From Bradyrhizobium viridifuturi (lineage in GTDB: Bacteria > Pseudomonadota > Alphaproteobacteria > Rhizobiales > Xanthobacteraceae): a DNA stretch of 64,000 bases. The notes beneath the pieces are model-generated. The model was not told where the DNA came from, ran no database searches, and worked only from the letters and a program-made list of their open reading frames with translations. Positions 37,064 through 46,632 of this stretch are shown in pieces. Location: contig NZ_LGTB01000022.1 in assembly GCF_001238275.1 (NCBI RefSeq), positions 62,001 through 126,000 on the forward strand, in the 5' to 3' direction. A program made the translations under genes and the position numbers. How positions within the stretch are numbered: the stretch's first letter is position 1; each line of letters begins with the position of its first letter.

Positions 37064-38758
37064 TCACACTGCGACGGCCTCGTCGGCCTCCACCGGCAAT
37101 GTGAACGTGAACGTTGTCTCGCCGGCAGGGCCGGTCTCCGTCCACAGCCGGCCGCCATGGGTTTCGACAATGGAGCGGCAGATTGCGAGCCCCATTCCCA
37201 TGCCGTCCGTCTTCGTCGTTACGAACGGCTCGAATATCCGGTCCGGCGATTCCACCCCGGGACCGCGATCGCTGATCTCGATCCGCACGCTGCCGCCGGA
37301 TCTGCGCGCGCGGATGGCAAGCGGCTTGGCGTCTCCGAGGCCCTCCATGGCCTCGATCGCATTGCGTATGAGATTGATCAAGACCTGCTGGATCTGGATC
37401 CGGTCGCAGACCACGGCGGGCAGGGCGGCCTCGATCTGCATCGCGACGCTGACGCGGCTCTGCCGTGCGGCGTCGATCATCAGATCACGTGCTTCCGCGA
37501 TGATCTCGCCGAGCGTCGCGCGTCGCTTCTCTTGCGTCGATTGTTTGAACAGTGCGCGAATGCGGCTGACCACGTCCGCGGCTGCATTGGCGTCGCGAAT
37601 GATGCGCGTAACGATCAGTTGCGCGCGTTCGACATTCGGCGCATCCGCGGCCAGCCACCGTTGGCAGGCGTGCGAATTGGCGACGATGGCGGCGAGAGGC
37701 TGATTGACCTCGTGGGCGATCGAAGCGGAGAGCTCCGCCAGGCTGGCCGCCTGGCTTGCGCGTCCCAGGGTGTCCCGGGTTCGCCGCAGATCGTCCTGCG
37801 CCTGGACTTGATCTTCGATATCGAGACAGACGCCGTACCATTGCACCACGACACCTTCAGCATTGCGCATCGGCGCAGCGCGTGCCTCCACCCAGCGATG
37901 CACGCCGTCCGAGCGACGAAGCCGATGTTTCAACGAGAACGGCTCGCCGCTCACCATCGAACCGCGAACCGCGTCGGTGACGACGACGGCGTCATCCGGA
38001 TGCACGATGATCTTGATCGTCGCTGCGAGCCGTCCAGCGTCGAGATGACTCAATTGGTCAATCGACAGCCCCGTGAATTGCGCCATTCGCTTGTTGAAGT
38101 AGGTGGGTTCGCCGTCCGGGGCCAGGCTCCAGATGAGGCCGGGTACCGAATCGACCAGTCGGGACAGTTGCTGTTCGCGTTCGAGCAGGGCTGCCTCGGC
38201 CTGCTTCTCGTCGTCGACATCGATGGTGGTGCCGTACCAGGCGGCAATCCGCCCGTCCTGATCGCGTTCGGGCGATGCGAAATTGCGGAACCAGCGATAG
38301 ACGCCGTCCGCCATCGCAATGCGATGCTCCAGATCATAGTGATCGCCGGTCGCGAGGCTGTGCTGCCAGGCTGCCACGAGCCGATCATAGTCATCGGGAT
38401 GAGCGAGGTTTCTGACGCCGAAGGCGTCCCGTCCAAGCGGCGACAGGTCCTTCTTGGAGAGCCCCGTGAGGGTCCTGATACGGCGGCTCATATAGAGAAA
38501 TTTGCCGCGGGCATCGGTCGACCATGCGAGCGCCGGCATGCTTTCGATGATGCGCAGTGCCTGCTCGGCCTTGTCTGTGCGCTTCGTCCGCCGGCGCCCG
38601 GACCAGATGCAGCAGATGCCGACTAGAATGCAACAGCACGCCGCGACGGCAGCCCAGAGGCCGGTCAGCCCAAGCGCCGACCCAGCCAGCAGCAGTCCGA
38701 CACCGCAACCCGACAGGGCGAAGCCGAAATCCTCAGCGAAACGCGACGTGCCCGTCAT
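37064..38758 (-). CDS. PAS-domain sensor histidine kinase
   Basis: 564 residues. Two N-terminal membrane helices (around SALGLTGLWAAVAACCCILV) are followed by two PAS domains (MPALAWSTDARGKFLYMSRR and VPGLIWSLAPDGEPTYFNKR starts) and an HWE/FixL-like kinase: phospho-acceptor SIAHEVNQPLAAIV, N box VLINLIRNAIEAM, G boxes DRGPGV and GMGMGLAICRSIVETHGG. No obvious haem-binding histidine of FixL was identified. Its ATG overlaps the Rrf2 stop by 4 bp, so it is translationally coupled to an Rrf2 regulator. The response regulator gene follows. Confidence 0.92.
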   Translation of the reverse strand: MTGTSRFAEDFGFALSGCGVGLLLAGSALGLTGLWAAVAACCCILVGICCIWSGRRRTKRTDKAEQALRIIESMPALAWSTDARGKFLYMSRRIRTLTGLSKKDLSPLGRDAFGVRNLAHPDDYDRLVAAWQHSLATGDHYDLEHRIAMADGVYRWFRNFASPERDQDGRIAAWYGTTIDVDDEKQAEAALLEREQQLSRLVDSVPGLIWSLAPDGEPTYFNKRMAQFTGLSIDQLSHLDAGRLAATIKIIVHPDDAVVVTDAVRGSMVSGEPFSLKHRLRRSDGVHRWVEARAAPMRNAEGVVVQWYGVCLDIEDQVQAQDDLRRTRDTLGRASQAASLAELSASIAHEVNQPLAAIVANSHACQRWLAADAPNVERAQLIVTRIIRDANAAADVVSRIRALFKQSTQEKRRATLGEIIAEARDLMIDAARQSRVSVAMQIEAALPAVVCDRIQIQQVLINLIRNAIEAMEGLGDAKPLAIRARRSGGSVRIEISDRGPGVESPDRIFEPFVTTKTDGMGMGLAICRSIVETHGGRLWTETGPAGETTFTFTLPVEADEAVAV

Positions 38759-39339
38759 CGGCCGCTCTCCCGCTTCGACCTGCGCGGTCGTCGCTTCGGC
38801 GACTTGTTGGGACCGTCGGTCGGGTCGGATCTTCGGGGGCGATCCTTGACGCGGTCGCTGATCCAGTCCTGGACGTCCCCGAAGAACGCTGCGGGTGCGG
38901 TACGCCCGAAACGCTGCGCAACGTCGGCGAGGGTCTGTTCGGCCAGGGCGTCGCGCATGGCCTTCTCCGCGCGAAGCATTACGGCGTGAACGGCGCACGT
39001 TCCCTTCGCGGCCCATGTCGGCGGTCTTGCGCCGAACAGCTGACATCGCAAGCGGACATCCTGGCAGTCGAACAGCGGCTTATCGCCCTCGATGGCATCG
39101 ACGATGTCCAGGAAGCTGATCTGTTTCGGCGCCTTCGCGAGCACATATCCGCCTCTGGCGCCTTCGGATGCCCTTACGATGCCGGCCTTCTCCAGCTTCG
39201 GAAATATCTTGGCGACGAAGCTCGGCGAAATGCCCTGCAATTCGGCGAGGTCACGGCTGCTCAACGGCTTGTCGCCGGAGCCGACCAGCCACAGCAGGCA
39301 ATGGATGCCGTATTCGACGCTCACGGTGACGTGTGCCAT
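38755..39339 (-). CDS. Rrf2 family transcriptional regulator, Fe-S type candidate
   Basis: 194 residues. The winged helix reads LSSRDLAELQGISPSFVAKI followed by FPKLEKAGIVRASEGARGG. Three cysteines, C92, C99 and C115 (FDCQDVRLRC and KGTCAVHAV), could bind an Fe-S cluster, but the last gap is wider than in IscR and NsrR (C-x5-C-x5-C). The C-terminal tail is strongly basic (RRPRRSKRESGR). The ATG at 39339 is the family start. Two 17-bp palindromic boxes lie upstream at 39344-39396. Confidence 0.88.
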   Translation of the reverse strand: MAHVTVSVEYGIHCLLWLVGSGDKPLSSRDLAELQGISPSFVAKIFPKLEKAGIVRASEGARGGYVLAKAPKQISFLDIVDAIEGDKPLFDCQDVRLRCQLFGARPPTWAAKGTCAVHAVMLRAEKAMRDALAEQTLADVAQRFGRTAPAAFFGDVQDWISDRVKDRPRRSDPTDGPNKSPKRRPRRSKRESGR

Positions 39340-39343
39340 GACG

Positions 39344-39396
39344 CGGACTATATCAGTCCGAGTTTTGCCATGCAATACGCGGATAGCATTTGTCCG
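39344..39396 (-). promoter_or_regulatory. twin Rrf2-type operator boxes
   Basis: Box 1 is CGGACTATATCAGTCCG (39344-39360); box 2 is CGGATAGCATTTGTCCG (39380-39396). Both are 17 bp, CGGA-N9-TCCG, with centres 36 bp apart. They lie directly upstream of the Rrf2 start, as expected for autoregulation. Confidence 0.75.
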
Positions 39397-39625
39397 AGTT
39401 ATGCGGATCCACGACGCCGTGATGGCGGCGATGCGTCGATGCCGCCCTAAGCTGCTGAAGCGGCAACGTATTCCGGCGCATGCGTTGGCGTTCCCTCGGC
39501 GTGCGGGGCCCAGTCGACCTAACCCTCGGTACAGGCAACCTATCCTCGCGCACGGTATCGGCGGTTTGACGAACGTGGCAGTCGCTTCGATCGAAATTTC
39601 CTGCTCCGAAGACGAGCCCGATACC

Positions 39626-40572
39626 ATGACCGAGCTGCTGTTGCGTGATGTCTCAGAGAGTTTGCCGCCTTCGTCCGAGGCGCGTCAGGCCAAGCAGCCG
39701 AGTACCGAGCATCGTGCCGCCGATGTGGAGATGGCGCGCGTGCTCGGCACCACTCCGTTTCGCATGGCCTTGGATGCCGCCGGTGGCGGGATCGCCCACT
39801 GGAAACACGAGCCGCTGCACGACGTCGTCGAGCCCATGAGCCACCACGTGATCATGGCCTACAATGGTACGATGCAGCGCATGGAGCGCCGGTCGGGACG
39901 GTCGGTCGCAATCGGCACGTTTCGTCCCGGGGTCCTGATCATCATACCCGAGGGATCAAGCTCCCGATGGGATATTCCGAAACCCGTTGACGTCGTTCAG
40001 CTCTATCTTCCCCGGACGACGCTCGCGCGCGTCGCCGACGAGGCCGACGTCCCATCGACTGATCTGCTAGAGCGGACGGCGCATCCGGACCCCATTACGT
40101 CCCGATTGCTGTTGAGCGCGGCGGATGCGCTGCAGGGCAACGAGGCCCTCGATACGTTGTTCAGGCAGCAACTGACGGATCTTCTGGCCACGCGGCTGCT
40201 GGCGGCCCACACCGGCGCGCCGGCGCCGGTCCGGTCGGTTGGCGGCGGCTGGCGCCGCAGGCGCTGCGCCGTGCCATCGAGCGGTTGCGCTCGGACGGCG
40301 AGGCCGACGTCTCGCTCGCGGCATTGGCAACGGATGTCGGCCTATCGCGCTTTCACTTCTGCCGCGCCTTCAAGGAAAGCACCGGGCTCTCGCCGCATGC
40401 TTGGCTGCGCCAGCACCGGCTCGAGCAGGCCATGAACATGCTGCGCGACACCGATGCATCCGTCGTCTCAGTCGCCGCGGCACTCGGTTACGGCTCGCAG
40501 ACCTCATTTGCCGCCGCGTTCCGGAAGCTGACCGGTGAGACCCCGAGCGATTGGCGGCGGCGGCTGCGGTAG
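39626..40572 (+). CDS. AraC family transcriptional regulator, one-base frameshift
   Basis: About 315 residues once restored. The N-terminal part (VVEPMSHHVIMAYNGTMQRM, then FRPGVLIIIPEGSSSRWDI) is a cupin-like sensor. The C-terminal double helix-turn-helix reads VSLAALATDVGLSRFHFCRA, then VSVAAALGYGSQTSFAAAFR. The frame breaks at about 40240-40262: VRSVGGG is followed in the next frame by LAPQALRRAIERLRSDGE. Adding one base in the GGCGGCGGC run restores it. ATG at 39626. It is divergent from the Rrf2 operon. Confidence 0.87.
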
Positions 40573-40669
40573 CCGCAATCGCTCTTCAGGTCAGGCAATC
40601 GCTCTTGGGCGCTCACAAGCCCCATTCGCTAGATCACCGTGGCGCCCATGCGAACAACGGAGACAAGCG

Positions 40670-41005
40670 ATGGTTTGGAAGGATTTCGGCAGTTCTCTTG
40701 CAATCACGCGCCGACGGCGGATTGTGGCGACTGCGCTCATGTACGGGCTGACGCTGACCGTTCGCTTGACGTCGACAACGAGTGCAGACACGGATGCTTC
40801 GGCACAGGCGTTTCAGGGTGCCAATCCCATCACGTCGGTCATGATCAACGACAACGCCCCGATCGTTGACGGGGACTGGCTCGCGGCCGCGGTCCAACCG
40901 ATCGCCTTCCGCCGCGGCGGATCGCTCGCCTCTGACGCGTGTCGTCCAGCTTGCGAGACGGCCGCTCCAACGTCGTTCGTGTCGGGCTGCGCCGAGCGTC
41001 GCTAG
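40670..41005 (+). CDS. hypothetical protein, doubtful
   Basis: 111 residues starting MVWKDFGSSLAITRRRRIVA. No recognised domain; one short hydrophobic stretch (ATALMYGLTLTVRL) and a cysteine-rich end (DACRPACETAAPT). GGAGACAAGCG before the ATG is a possible ribosome site. It could be real, a remnant, or affected by the indels seen elsewhere in this window; it lies between the AraC gene and the flavoprotein gene. Confidence 0.3.
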   Translation: MVWKDFGSSLAITRRRRIVATALMYGLTLTVRLTSTTSADTDASAQAFQGANPITSVMINDNAPIVDGDWLAAAVQPIAFRRGGSLASDACRPACETAAPTSFVSGCAERR

Positions 41006-41111
41006 GCGGTCGCCGCATTGCCTCACCCCATTCGCGCCGAGATCGCCGCAAGACCCATCAGCGGCGGCGACGCGCGGACATCAGAGACTGCCAACCCAAA
41101 GGAGATATTAT

Positions 41112-42316
41112 ATGCGACTGGTTATCGTCGGAGCCGGCTTTGCCGGCATGTATGCCGCACTATCTGCAGCCCGCCTGCGCGACATCCAGGGCGTATCGCC
41201 CGAGGAACTCGAGATCGCGCTGGTCGCGCCGCAGCCGACCCTCGTGGTCCGCCCGCGGCTCTACGAGCCGATGCCGGAAACGCTCACCGCGCCGCTGCTC
41301 GACATCTTCAACGCGATCGACGTCGTCTATGTGCAGGGCAGCGCCGAGGCGATCGACACCAAGGCGCGCACCGTGCAGATCGTCACCGCCAGGGACGCGC
41401 GCAAGACGCTGCCCTACGACCGGTTGGTGGTGGCGACCGGGAGCCGGCTGTTTCGTCCGAACGTGCCGGGCCTTGCCGAGCACGGCTTCAGCGTCGACAG
41501 CCTCGAGGACGCGGTCGCGCTCGACCGGCATCTGCACGGCCTCGCCAGGCAGCCGGCCTCGGCAGCGCGCGACACCGTCGTCGTTGCCGGCGGCGGCTTC
41601 ACCGGCATCGAGGCGGCGACCGAGATGCCGGCGCGCCTGCGGGACATCCTCGGCAAGGACGCGAAGCCCCGCGTCGTCATCGTCGATCGCGGCGCTGCGA
41701 TCGCGCATGACATGAGTGCGGATGCACGCCCGGTCATCGAGGACGCGATGCGCAAGCTCGGGGTCGAGGGCCGGTTCGGCGCCGGCGTCGCCGAGATCAG
41801 CAAGTCCGGCGTCACGCTCTCCAATGGCGAGCATATCGAGGCCGCGACCGTGGTGTGGTCGGCCGGCCTTCGCGCCGCGCCGCTGACCCAGCAGGTCCCT
41901 GCCGAGCGCGACAATTTCGGCCGGCTGCTGGTCGATCGCGAGCTGCGCGTGCCGTCGGTTGCAGGCGTGTTCGCCACCGGCGATGCGGCGCGGGCCGCGT
42001 GCGACGACGTCGGCAACTATGCGCTGATGTCGTGCCAGCACGCGACGCGGATGGGCGCCTTCGCCGGCAACAATGCCGCGGCCGAGCTGCTCGGCGTCCC
42101 GACCAGGCCGTATCATCAGAAGGTCTACGTCACCTGCCTCGACCTCGGCGAGGCCGGCGCGCTGTTCACCCGCGGCTGGGAACGCAAGGTCGAACTGGTC
42201 GCGACGTCGCCAAGAAGACCAAGCGGGAGATCAACACCGTCTGGATCTATCCGCCGCGCGCCGAGCGGGCGGCAGCGCTCGCAGCCGCCGATCCGGAGCG
42301 CGTCGTCGATCTCTGA
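41112..42316 (+). CDS. type II NADH dehydrogenase-like flavoprotein, one-base frameshift
   Basis: About 401 residues once restored. FAD motif LVIVGAGFAGMYAALSAARL, a second dinucleotide motif VVVAGGGFTGIEAATEMPAR, and GVFATGDAARAACDD identify the NDH-2/FAD-dependent oxidoreductase family. After GWERKVELV the frame changes (42196-42208) and continues DVAKKTKREINTVWIYPPRA to a stop at 42316; one missing base explains it. The ATG at 41112 has AAAGGAGA 7 bases upstream. A strong hairpin follows the stop. Confidence 0.87.
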
Positions 42317-42326
42317 GGCTGGTTGG

Positions 42327-42362
42327 TCGATGGCCGCGCCTTGCACAGGGCGCGGCCATCGA
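42327..42362 (+). terminator. 14-bp hairpin terminator
   Basis: TCGATGGCCGCGCC, 8-base loop, GGCGCGGCCATCGA, followed by TTCAGTTT. It starts 10 bp after the flavoprotein stop codon. The tail is only partly T-rich. Confidence 0.8.
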
Positions 42363-42367
42363 TTCAG

Positions 42368-42384
42368 TTTAGAACCATCCTAAC
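42368..42384. promoter_or_regulatory. possible iron-control element upstream of the PepSY gene
   Basis: TTTAGAA-CCA-TCCTAAC is an imperfect 7-3-7 palindrome resembling the TTTAGAA...TTCTAAA element bound by Irr in Bradyrhizobium (consensus from memory). It lies about 170 bp upstream of a gene family linked to iron uptake. Weak match. Confidence 0.3.
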
Positions 42385-42555
42385 GACAGCGCCGAAAGAC
42401 GGGACGCATCGTCGCAGGTCGCGGCGGCCTTCGTTGCGCGATCGCAACACGATCAATGATAAGCCCGTTACTGGATGAGTTCTAATCGACGCGCTGCTGC
42501 GCGCATCCGACATCGTGTTAGGCAAGAATGGAGACTCCGGAATTAGGTAGCGACG

Positions 42556-43719
42556 TTGACTGCGACGACCAAATCCCTGCGGCGATGGGGCGCCGTCCAC
42601 AAATGGACCAGCCTGATCTGCACATTGTTCATGCTGCTGCTGTGCATCACCGGCCTGCCGTTGATCTTCCATGATGAGATCGACGATCTCCTGCACAGTT
42701 CGGTCAAGCCGGCCGAAATGCCGGCCGGCACGCCGCCGGCCAATCTCGACCATCTGCTCGCCAACGCGCTCGCGCAGGCGCCGGGCAAGGTACCGCACTT
42801 TCTGATCTGGGATCGCGACGAGCCCGGCGCGATATGGGTCAGCGTCGGCCCGACGATCGACGCCGATCCGGTCAACAACCTCTTGATCCGGATGGACACG
42901 CATAGCGGCGCCTATCTCGATTCCCCCGATGTGACCGGCCGCTTCACCTACATCATGCTGAAGCTGCACACCGACATGTTCGCGGGGCTACCCGGCAAGC
43001 TGTTCCTCGGCTTGATGGGCATCCTGTTCTGCGTCGCGATCGTTTCCGGCATCGTGGTCTACGCGCCGTCGATGCGGAAGCTGCGCTTCGGCGCCTACCG
43101 TGCGCAGCGCACCCGCGTCGTGCGCTGGCTCGACGTGCACAATCTCGCCGGCATCCTGCTGGTCGCCTGGACGCTGGTGGTGGGCTTCACCGGCGTCATC
43201 AACACCTGGGCGGACCTCGTGCTCAAGATGTGGCAGTTCGGCCAGCTCGCCGAGATGACCGCGCAGTACAAGGACCGCCCGGTGCCGTCGAAGCTGACCT
43301 CGCTGAACGGCGCGGTCGAGGTGGCGAGGCATACGGTGCCCGGCATGACGCCGAGCTTCGTCGCATTCCCGGGGACCCTGTTCAGCAGCAAGAGCCACTA
43401 TGCGGTGTTCCTGCACGGCGATACGCCATTGACCTCGCGGCTCCTGAAGCCCGCGTTGATCGATGCGGAGACCGGCACGCTGACCGACAGCCGCGACATG
43501 CCCTGGTATGTGTCGACATTGTACATCTCGCAGCCGCTGCATTTCGGCGACTATGGCGGCATGCCGCTCAAGATCGTCTGGGCGCTGCTCGACATCCTCA
43601 CCATCTTCATCCTCGTCACCGGCGTGTATTTGTGGATGCGCCGGCGCAAGGCGGGCGTGAGCCAAGAGCGCGCCATCGCCAACGCCGGCGCGATCGACAA
43701 GCCCGCGTTCACCGCGTGA
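42556..43719 (+). CDS. PepSY-associated transmembrane protein
   Basis: 387 residues with about four helices: WTSLICTLFMLLLCITGLPL, LFLGLMGILFCVAIVSGIVV, AGILLVAWTLVVGFTGVI and ALLDILTIFILVTGVYLWM. RWGAVHKWTSL at the start and LKLHTDMFAG and WLDVHNLAG hold conserved histidines of the PepSY-TM/PiuB-type family, thought to act as ferric-siderophore reductases. The start is a TTG, because a stop codon lies in frame just upstream and no ATG or GTG is available. The next gene follows after 7 bp. Confidence 0.85.
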   Translation: MTATTKSLRRWGAVHKWTSLICTLFMLLLCITGLPLIFHDEIDDLLHSSVKPAEMPAGTPPANLDHLLANALAQAPGKVPHFLIWDRDEPGAIWVSVGPTIDADPVNNLLIRMDTHSGAYLDSPDVTGRFTYIMLKLHTDMFAGLPGKLFLGLMGILFCVAIVSGIVVYAPSMRKLRFGAYRAQRTRVVRWLDVHNLAGILLVAWTLVVGFTGVINTWADLVLKMWQFGQLAEMTAQYKDRPVPSKLTSLNGAVEVARHTVPGMTPSFVAFPGTLFSSKSHYAVFLHGDTPLTSRLLKPALIDAETGTLTDSRDMPWYVSTLYISQPLHFGDYGGMPLKIVWALLDILTIFILVTGVYLWMRRRKAGVSQERAIANAGAIDKPAFTA

Positions 43720-43726
43720 CGTCAGC

Positions 43727-43909
43727 ATGGTCGCACATCGCTCATTGACCCAGATCTTCGTCGCCCCGCTCGTGATCGCAATCGTGAGCACGGTGGGCTT
43801 GATCAGCGCGCTGGTCGGTGACGGCTGGTGGGATGCCGTCTCATGGGCGGCGCTCGGCCTGCCGGTGCTGCTCTATCTCGTGTTCATCTGGCGCCGCCGG
43901 CCGAATTGA
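43727..43909 (+). CDS. small two-helix membrane protein
   Basis: 60 residues: IFVAPLVIAIVSTVGLISAL and VSWAALGLPVLLYLVFIWRR are two hydrophobic helices with a basic end. It sits 7 bp after the PepSY gene and is probably co-translated. In other genomes such small proteins often accompany PepSY proteins; function unknown. Confidence 0.75.
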   Translation: MVAHRSLTQIFVAPLVIAIVSTVGLISALVGDGWWDAVSWAALGLPVLLYLVFIWRRRPN

Positions 43910-43962
43910 GCCAAGCACGCCCCCGATCGCGGCTCGAGGATACTTGCCGGAGTGACGGAGCC

Positions 43963-45738
43963 TCACTCCGGAAGCCCCGCCATCCGCAAGGGAGTGACCA
44001 ATGCGTCCAGGTCGTCTTGCCGGCGATACGGAAGCAGCCGCGCCCAGCGCGCCAGGGTGAAATTGGGATGGCCCCCCAGCAAGTCGGCCGCGGCGGCGCG
44101 CGCTTCGTCCTGCCGGCCGAGATTCCAGAGCGTCGCTATGAGCGTCGATTGCGCGGTCAGCCAGAGCGGCCGCTGTTTCAATACGTGGGAGGCAATCTCG
44201 TGCGCCACCGTGAAATCGCCGAGATGGAATCTTGCTCGCGCTTCGTCGACCATGGATTCATTGCGCTCGATCGGACTGAGCCGCTGGGCGTGCTCTTCAT
44301 AGACGACGGCCTTTCGGAAATTGCCAGCATAGCCGTGATACATGCCAGCCATGTGATGGGCATCGGAGCTGCTGGGAGCGAGGCTGATCGCCGTTTCTCC
44401 TGCCGCCACGGCCTCGTCATGGCGGCGTTGAAAGGTGCGAACATAGCCGATGACCAGGTATGCTTCGCCGAAGCTGGTGTCGGCGGCGAGCGCCCGATCG
44501 GCGCAGTCCAGCGCGGCCTGATACGTTTCATTTTCGGCTTTCGTCCAACCGAAGCGCGCTTGATCGGTCAGAGTGAGGCCCAACAGATAGAGTGCCGGCA
44601 TAAAGGCGGGGTTGATCTCCAGCGCTTGCTCAAAAAGCTTCCGGGCTTGTGCGTGGGTTTGCCTTGAGAAATTGACGTAGAGTGCGCGTCCCTTCAAAAC
44701 ATACTCATAAGCCAGTGGACTGCCGGAGCGTTTTCTCCATATCCGTGCGCGTTCGCCGACCGTCAACTGGACTTCAAGTGCTTCGACGATCTCTTGCGTA
44801 ATTCGATCCTGAAGATCGAACACGTCGTCCAGGTCTCCGTCAAAGCGATCCGCCCAGAGGTGGCCGCCGTCGCGACCATCGATCAACTGCGCCGTCAACC
44901 TGACGCGATTGCCGATCTTTCGAACGCTTCCTTCCAGCAGATACCGAGCGCCCAGTATCTGGCCGATCTCGCGAATGTCCCTGTTCTGCCCTTTGAACGC
45001 GAAGCTCGAGTTGCGAGCGATCACCATCAATTCCTGAATCTTTGACAGGGTCGTGAGGACGTCTTCCGCAATCCCGTCCGCGAAATACTCCTGCTCGCTG
45101 TCGCCGCTCATGTTCTGAAACGGCAATACCGCGATAGACGGTTTTCCGGAGGATGGGCGGAGATGGTGCGACTCCGCGGCAGCCGGATGACGCTCAGGCG
45201 AAGTTCCGGCGCCGATCTTCATTCGCCAGGCGCGGACCGGCTCGGCGATGTTTTTCAGGTTCTGCTGGCCCATGTCTTCGAAAGTTGCTTCGACCTTGCT
45301 CCGGACTTGCCGGTAGGCGTCGTCGGACAGGCATATGCCGCCCGGGTCGGCAATGCTCTCGAGCCGAGCGGCGATATTGACGCCATCGCCGAAGATGTCG
45401 CCGCTGTCGATGATGATGTCTCCGACGTGAATGCCGATGCGAAACTCGATCCGCTGCTGTGGCGCTGCGGAGGCGTTCTGCTCCGCCATTCTGCTCTGAA
45501 CCTCCGCGGAGCTGCGCACGGCATCGACGGCACTACCGAATTCGACCAGCATGCCGTCGCCGGTCGTCTTGACGATGCGGCCTCGATGAGCGGCGATCGT
45601 CGGGTCGATGAGCTCCTTTCTGATGGCCTTGAGCCGGGCGAGCGTGCCTTCCTCGTCAATTCCCATCAGACGACTGTAGCCGGCGACATCCGCCGCCAAC
45701 ACTGCTGCCAGTCGCCTTTCCACTCGCTCGGGTGCCAC
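43963..45738 (-). CDS. class III adenylate cyclase with TolB-like and TPR regions
   Basis: 591 residues. The N-terminal cyclase domain has both metal aspartates, D17 (VLAADVAGYSRLM) and D61 (KTTGDGMLVEF), and FGDGVNIAARLESIA. A middle region (KPSIAVLPFQNMSGDSEQEY) resembles TolB/FlgO-type domains, and the C-terminal half is TPR (ARKLFEQALEINPAFMPALY). This layout is frequent in rhizobia, often in many copies. The start is a GTG with AGGACAG upstream. Signal input is unknown. Confidence 0.9.
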   Translation of the reverse strand: MAPERVERRLAAVLAADVAGYSRLMGIDEEGTLARLKAIRKELIDPTIAAHRGRIVKTTGDGMLVEFGSAVDAVRSSAEVQSRMAEQNASAAPQQRIEFRIGIHVGDIIIDSGDIFGDGVNIAARLESIADPGGICLSDDAYRQVRSKVEATFEDMGQQNLKNIAEPVRAWRMKIGAGTSPERHPAAAESHHLRPSSGKPSIAVLPFQNMSGDSEQEYFADGIAEDVLTTLSKIQELMVIARNSSFAFKGQNRDIREIGQILGARYLLEGSVRKIGNRVRLTAQLIDGRDGGHLWADRFDGDLDDVFDLQDRITQEIVEALEVQLTVGERARIWRKRSGSPLAYEYVLKGRALYVNFSRQTHAQARKLFEQALEINPAFMPALYLLGLTLTDQARFGWTKAENETYQAALDCADRALAADTSFGEAYLVIGYVRTFQRRHDEAVAAGETAISLAPSSSDAHHMAGMYHGYAGNFRKAVVYEEHAQRLSPIERNESMVDEARARFHLGDFTVAHEIASHVLKQRPLWLTAQSTLIATLWNLGRQDEARAAAADLLGGHPNFTLARWARLLPYRRQDDLDALVTPLRMAGLPE

Positions 45739-45834
45739 GGAACTGTCCTAGCAGGAAGTTCAAGCCAGGGGATTAAAGCACGCCGGGTTGCCTCCGGGCT
45801 AGGGGCGCCGCGCCCTGACCGGCCGTTCGAAACG

Positions 45835-46632
45835 CTAGATCAGCGCTTCGGCGCGCAGCGTCGTCTCGATCTCGCCGAGGACGCGCGCCAGCCGCTCGGC
45901 CCATGCGGTCTCGCCGGCCTGGTCGGAGATCAGGTCCTGACGGATCTCGATGCCCGAATTCATCAGGCCGCGCTTCTCGCCATGCACCGGGATCGTGTAG
46001 TCGGTCTCGTCGCTGACCGCGTAGGGCTCGTTGTCGCCGACCACGAGATCGCCCTCGGCGCGCAGATGCTTCAGCAGCAGCGGCGGCAGAGCCTTGTCGT
46101 GGTGATACAGCGTGCCGATGTGCCAGGGACGTGCGATGCCGGCATAGACCGGCGTGAAGCTGTGCAGCGACACCAGCACGGTCGGCATGCCCTGTCGCGC
46201 ACGTTCGTCGATGATGTCGTCGATGCGCTGGTGATAGGGATCGAAGATCTGCGCGCGGCGTATCTCGGCGGCCTCGCGTGACAGGCCTTCATTGCCCGGA
46301 ACGGTGGTGGCTTCGCTGATCAGCGGGACCGAGCTTGCGACATGCGGCGGCCGGTTGCAGTCGATCACCAGCCGCGAGTAGCGTTGCGCGATCAGGTGCG
46401 CGCCGAGCAGGTCGGAGAGCTGCGTGGCGACGCCGGCGATGCCGATGTCCCAGGCGATGTGCCGGACCAGCTCGCTTTCGGGCAGGCCGAGATCGCCGAG
46501 CGGGGAGGGAATCAGCCTGCCGTAATGATCGCAGGTGAATAGGAACGGCGAGCGGCCGGCCGCATTACGTTCAAGAACCGGTGAAACATCGGTGCTTGCG
46601 AGCAGAAACGATGGACCGCCGCCGTCATTCAA
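45835..46632 (-). CDS. N-formylglutamate amidohydrolase family protein
   Basis: 265 residues. LFTCDHYGRLIPSPLGDLGL with the metal His, AWDIGIAGVATQLSDLLGAH, RLVIDCNRPPH and VLVSLHSFTPVYAGIARPW are the family motifs; GLMNSGIEIRQDLI is the C-terminal signature. Probably hydrolyses an N-formyl amino acid (histidine catabolism) or a related amide; no other hut gene is nearby. The start appears to be TTG at 46632, with GAGGA 9 bases upstream and no in-frame ATG near. Divergent from the transglutaminase pair. Confidence 0.88.
   Translation of the reverse strand: MNDGGGPSFLLASTDVSPVLERNAAGRSPFLFTCDHYGRLIPSPLGDLGLPESELVRHIAWDIGIAGVATQLSDLLGAHLIAQRYSRLVIDCNRPPHVASSVPLISEATTVPGNEGLSREAAEIRRAQIFDPYHQRIDDIIDERARQGMPTVLVSLHSFTPVYAGIARPWHIGTLYHHDKALPPLLLKHLRAEGDLVVGDNEPYAVSDETDYTIPVHGEKRGLMNSGIEIRQDLISDQAGETAWAERLARVLGEIETTLRAEALI

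Noticed and set aside
43963..45738. Two-component or defence-type nucleotide cyclase
   Set aside because: The cyclase-TolB-like-TPR layout is a common rhizobial adenylate cyclase type, and no effector gene lies beside it.
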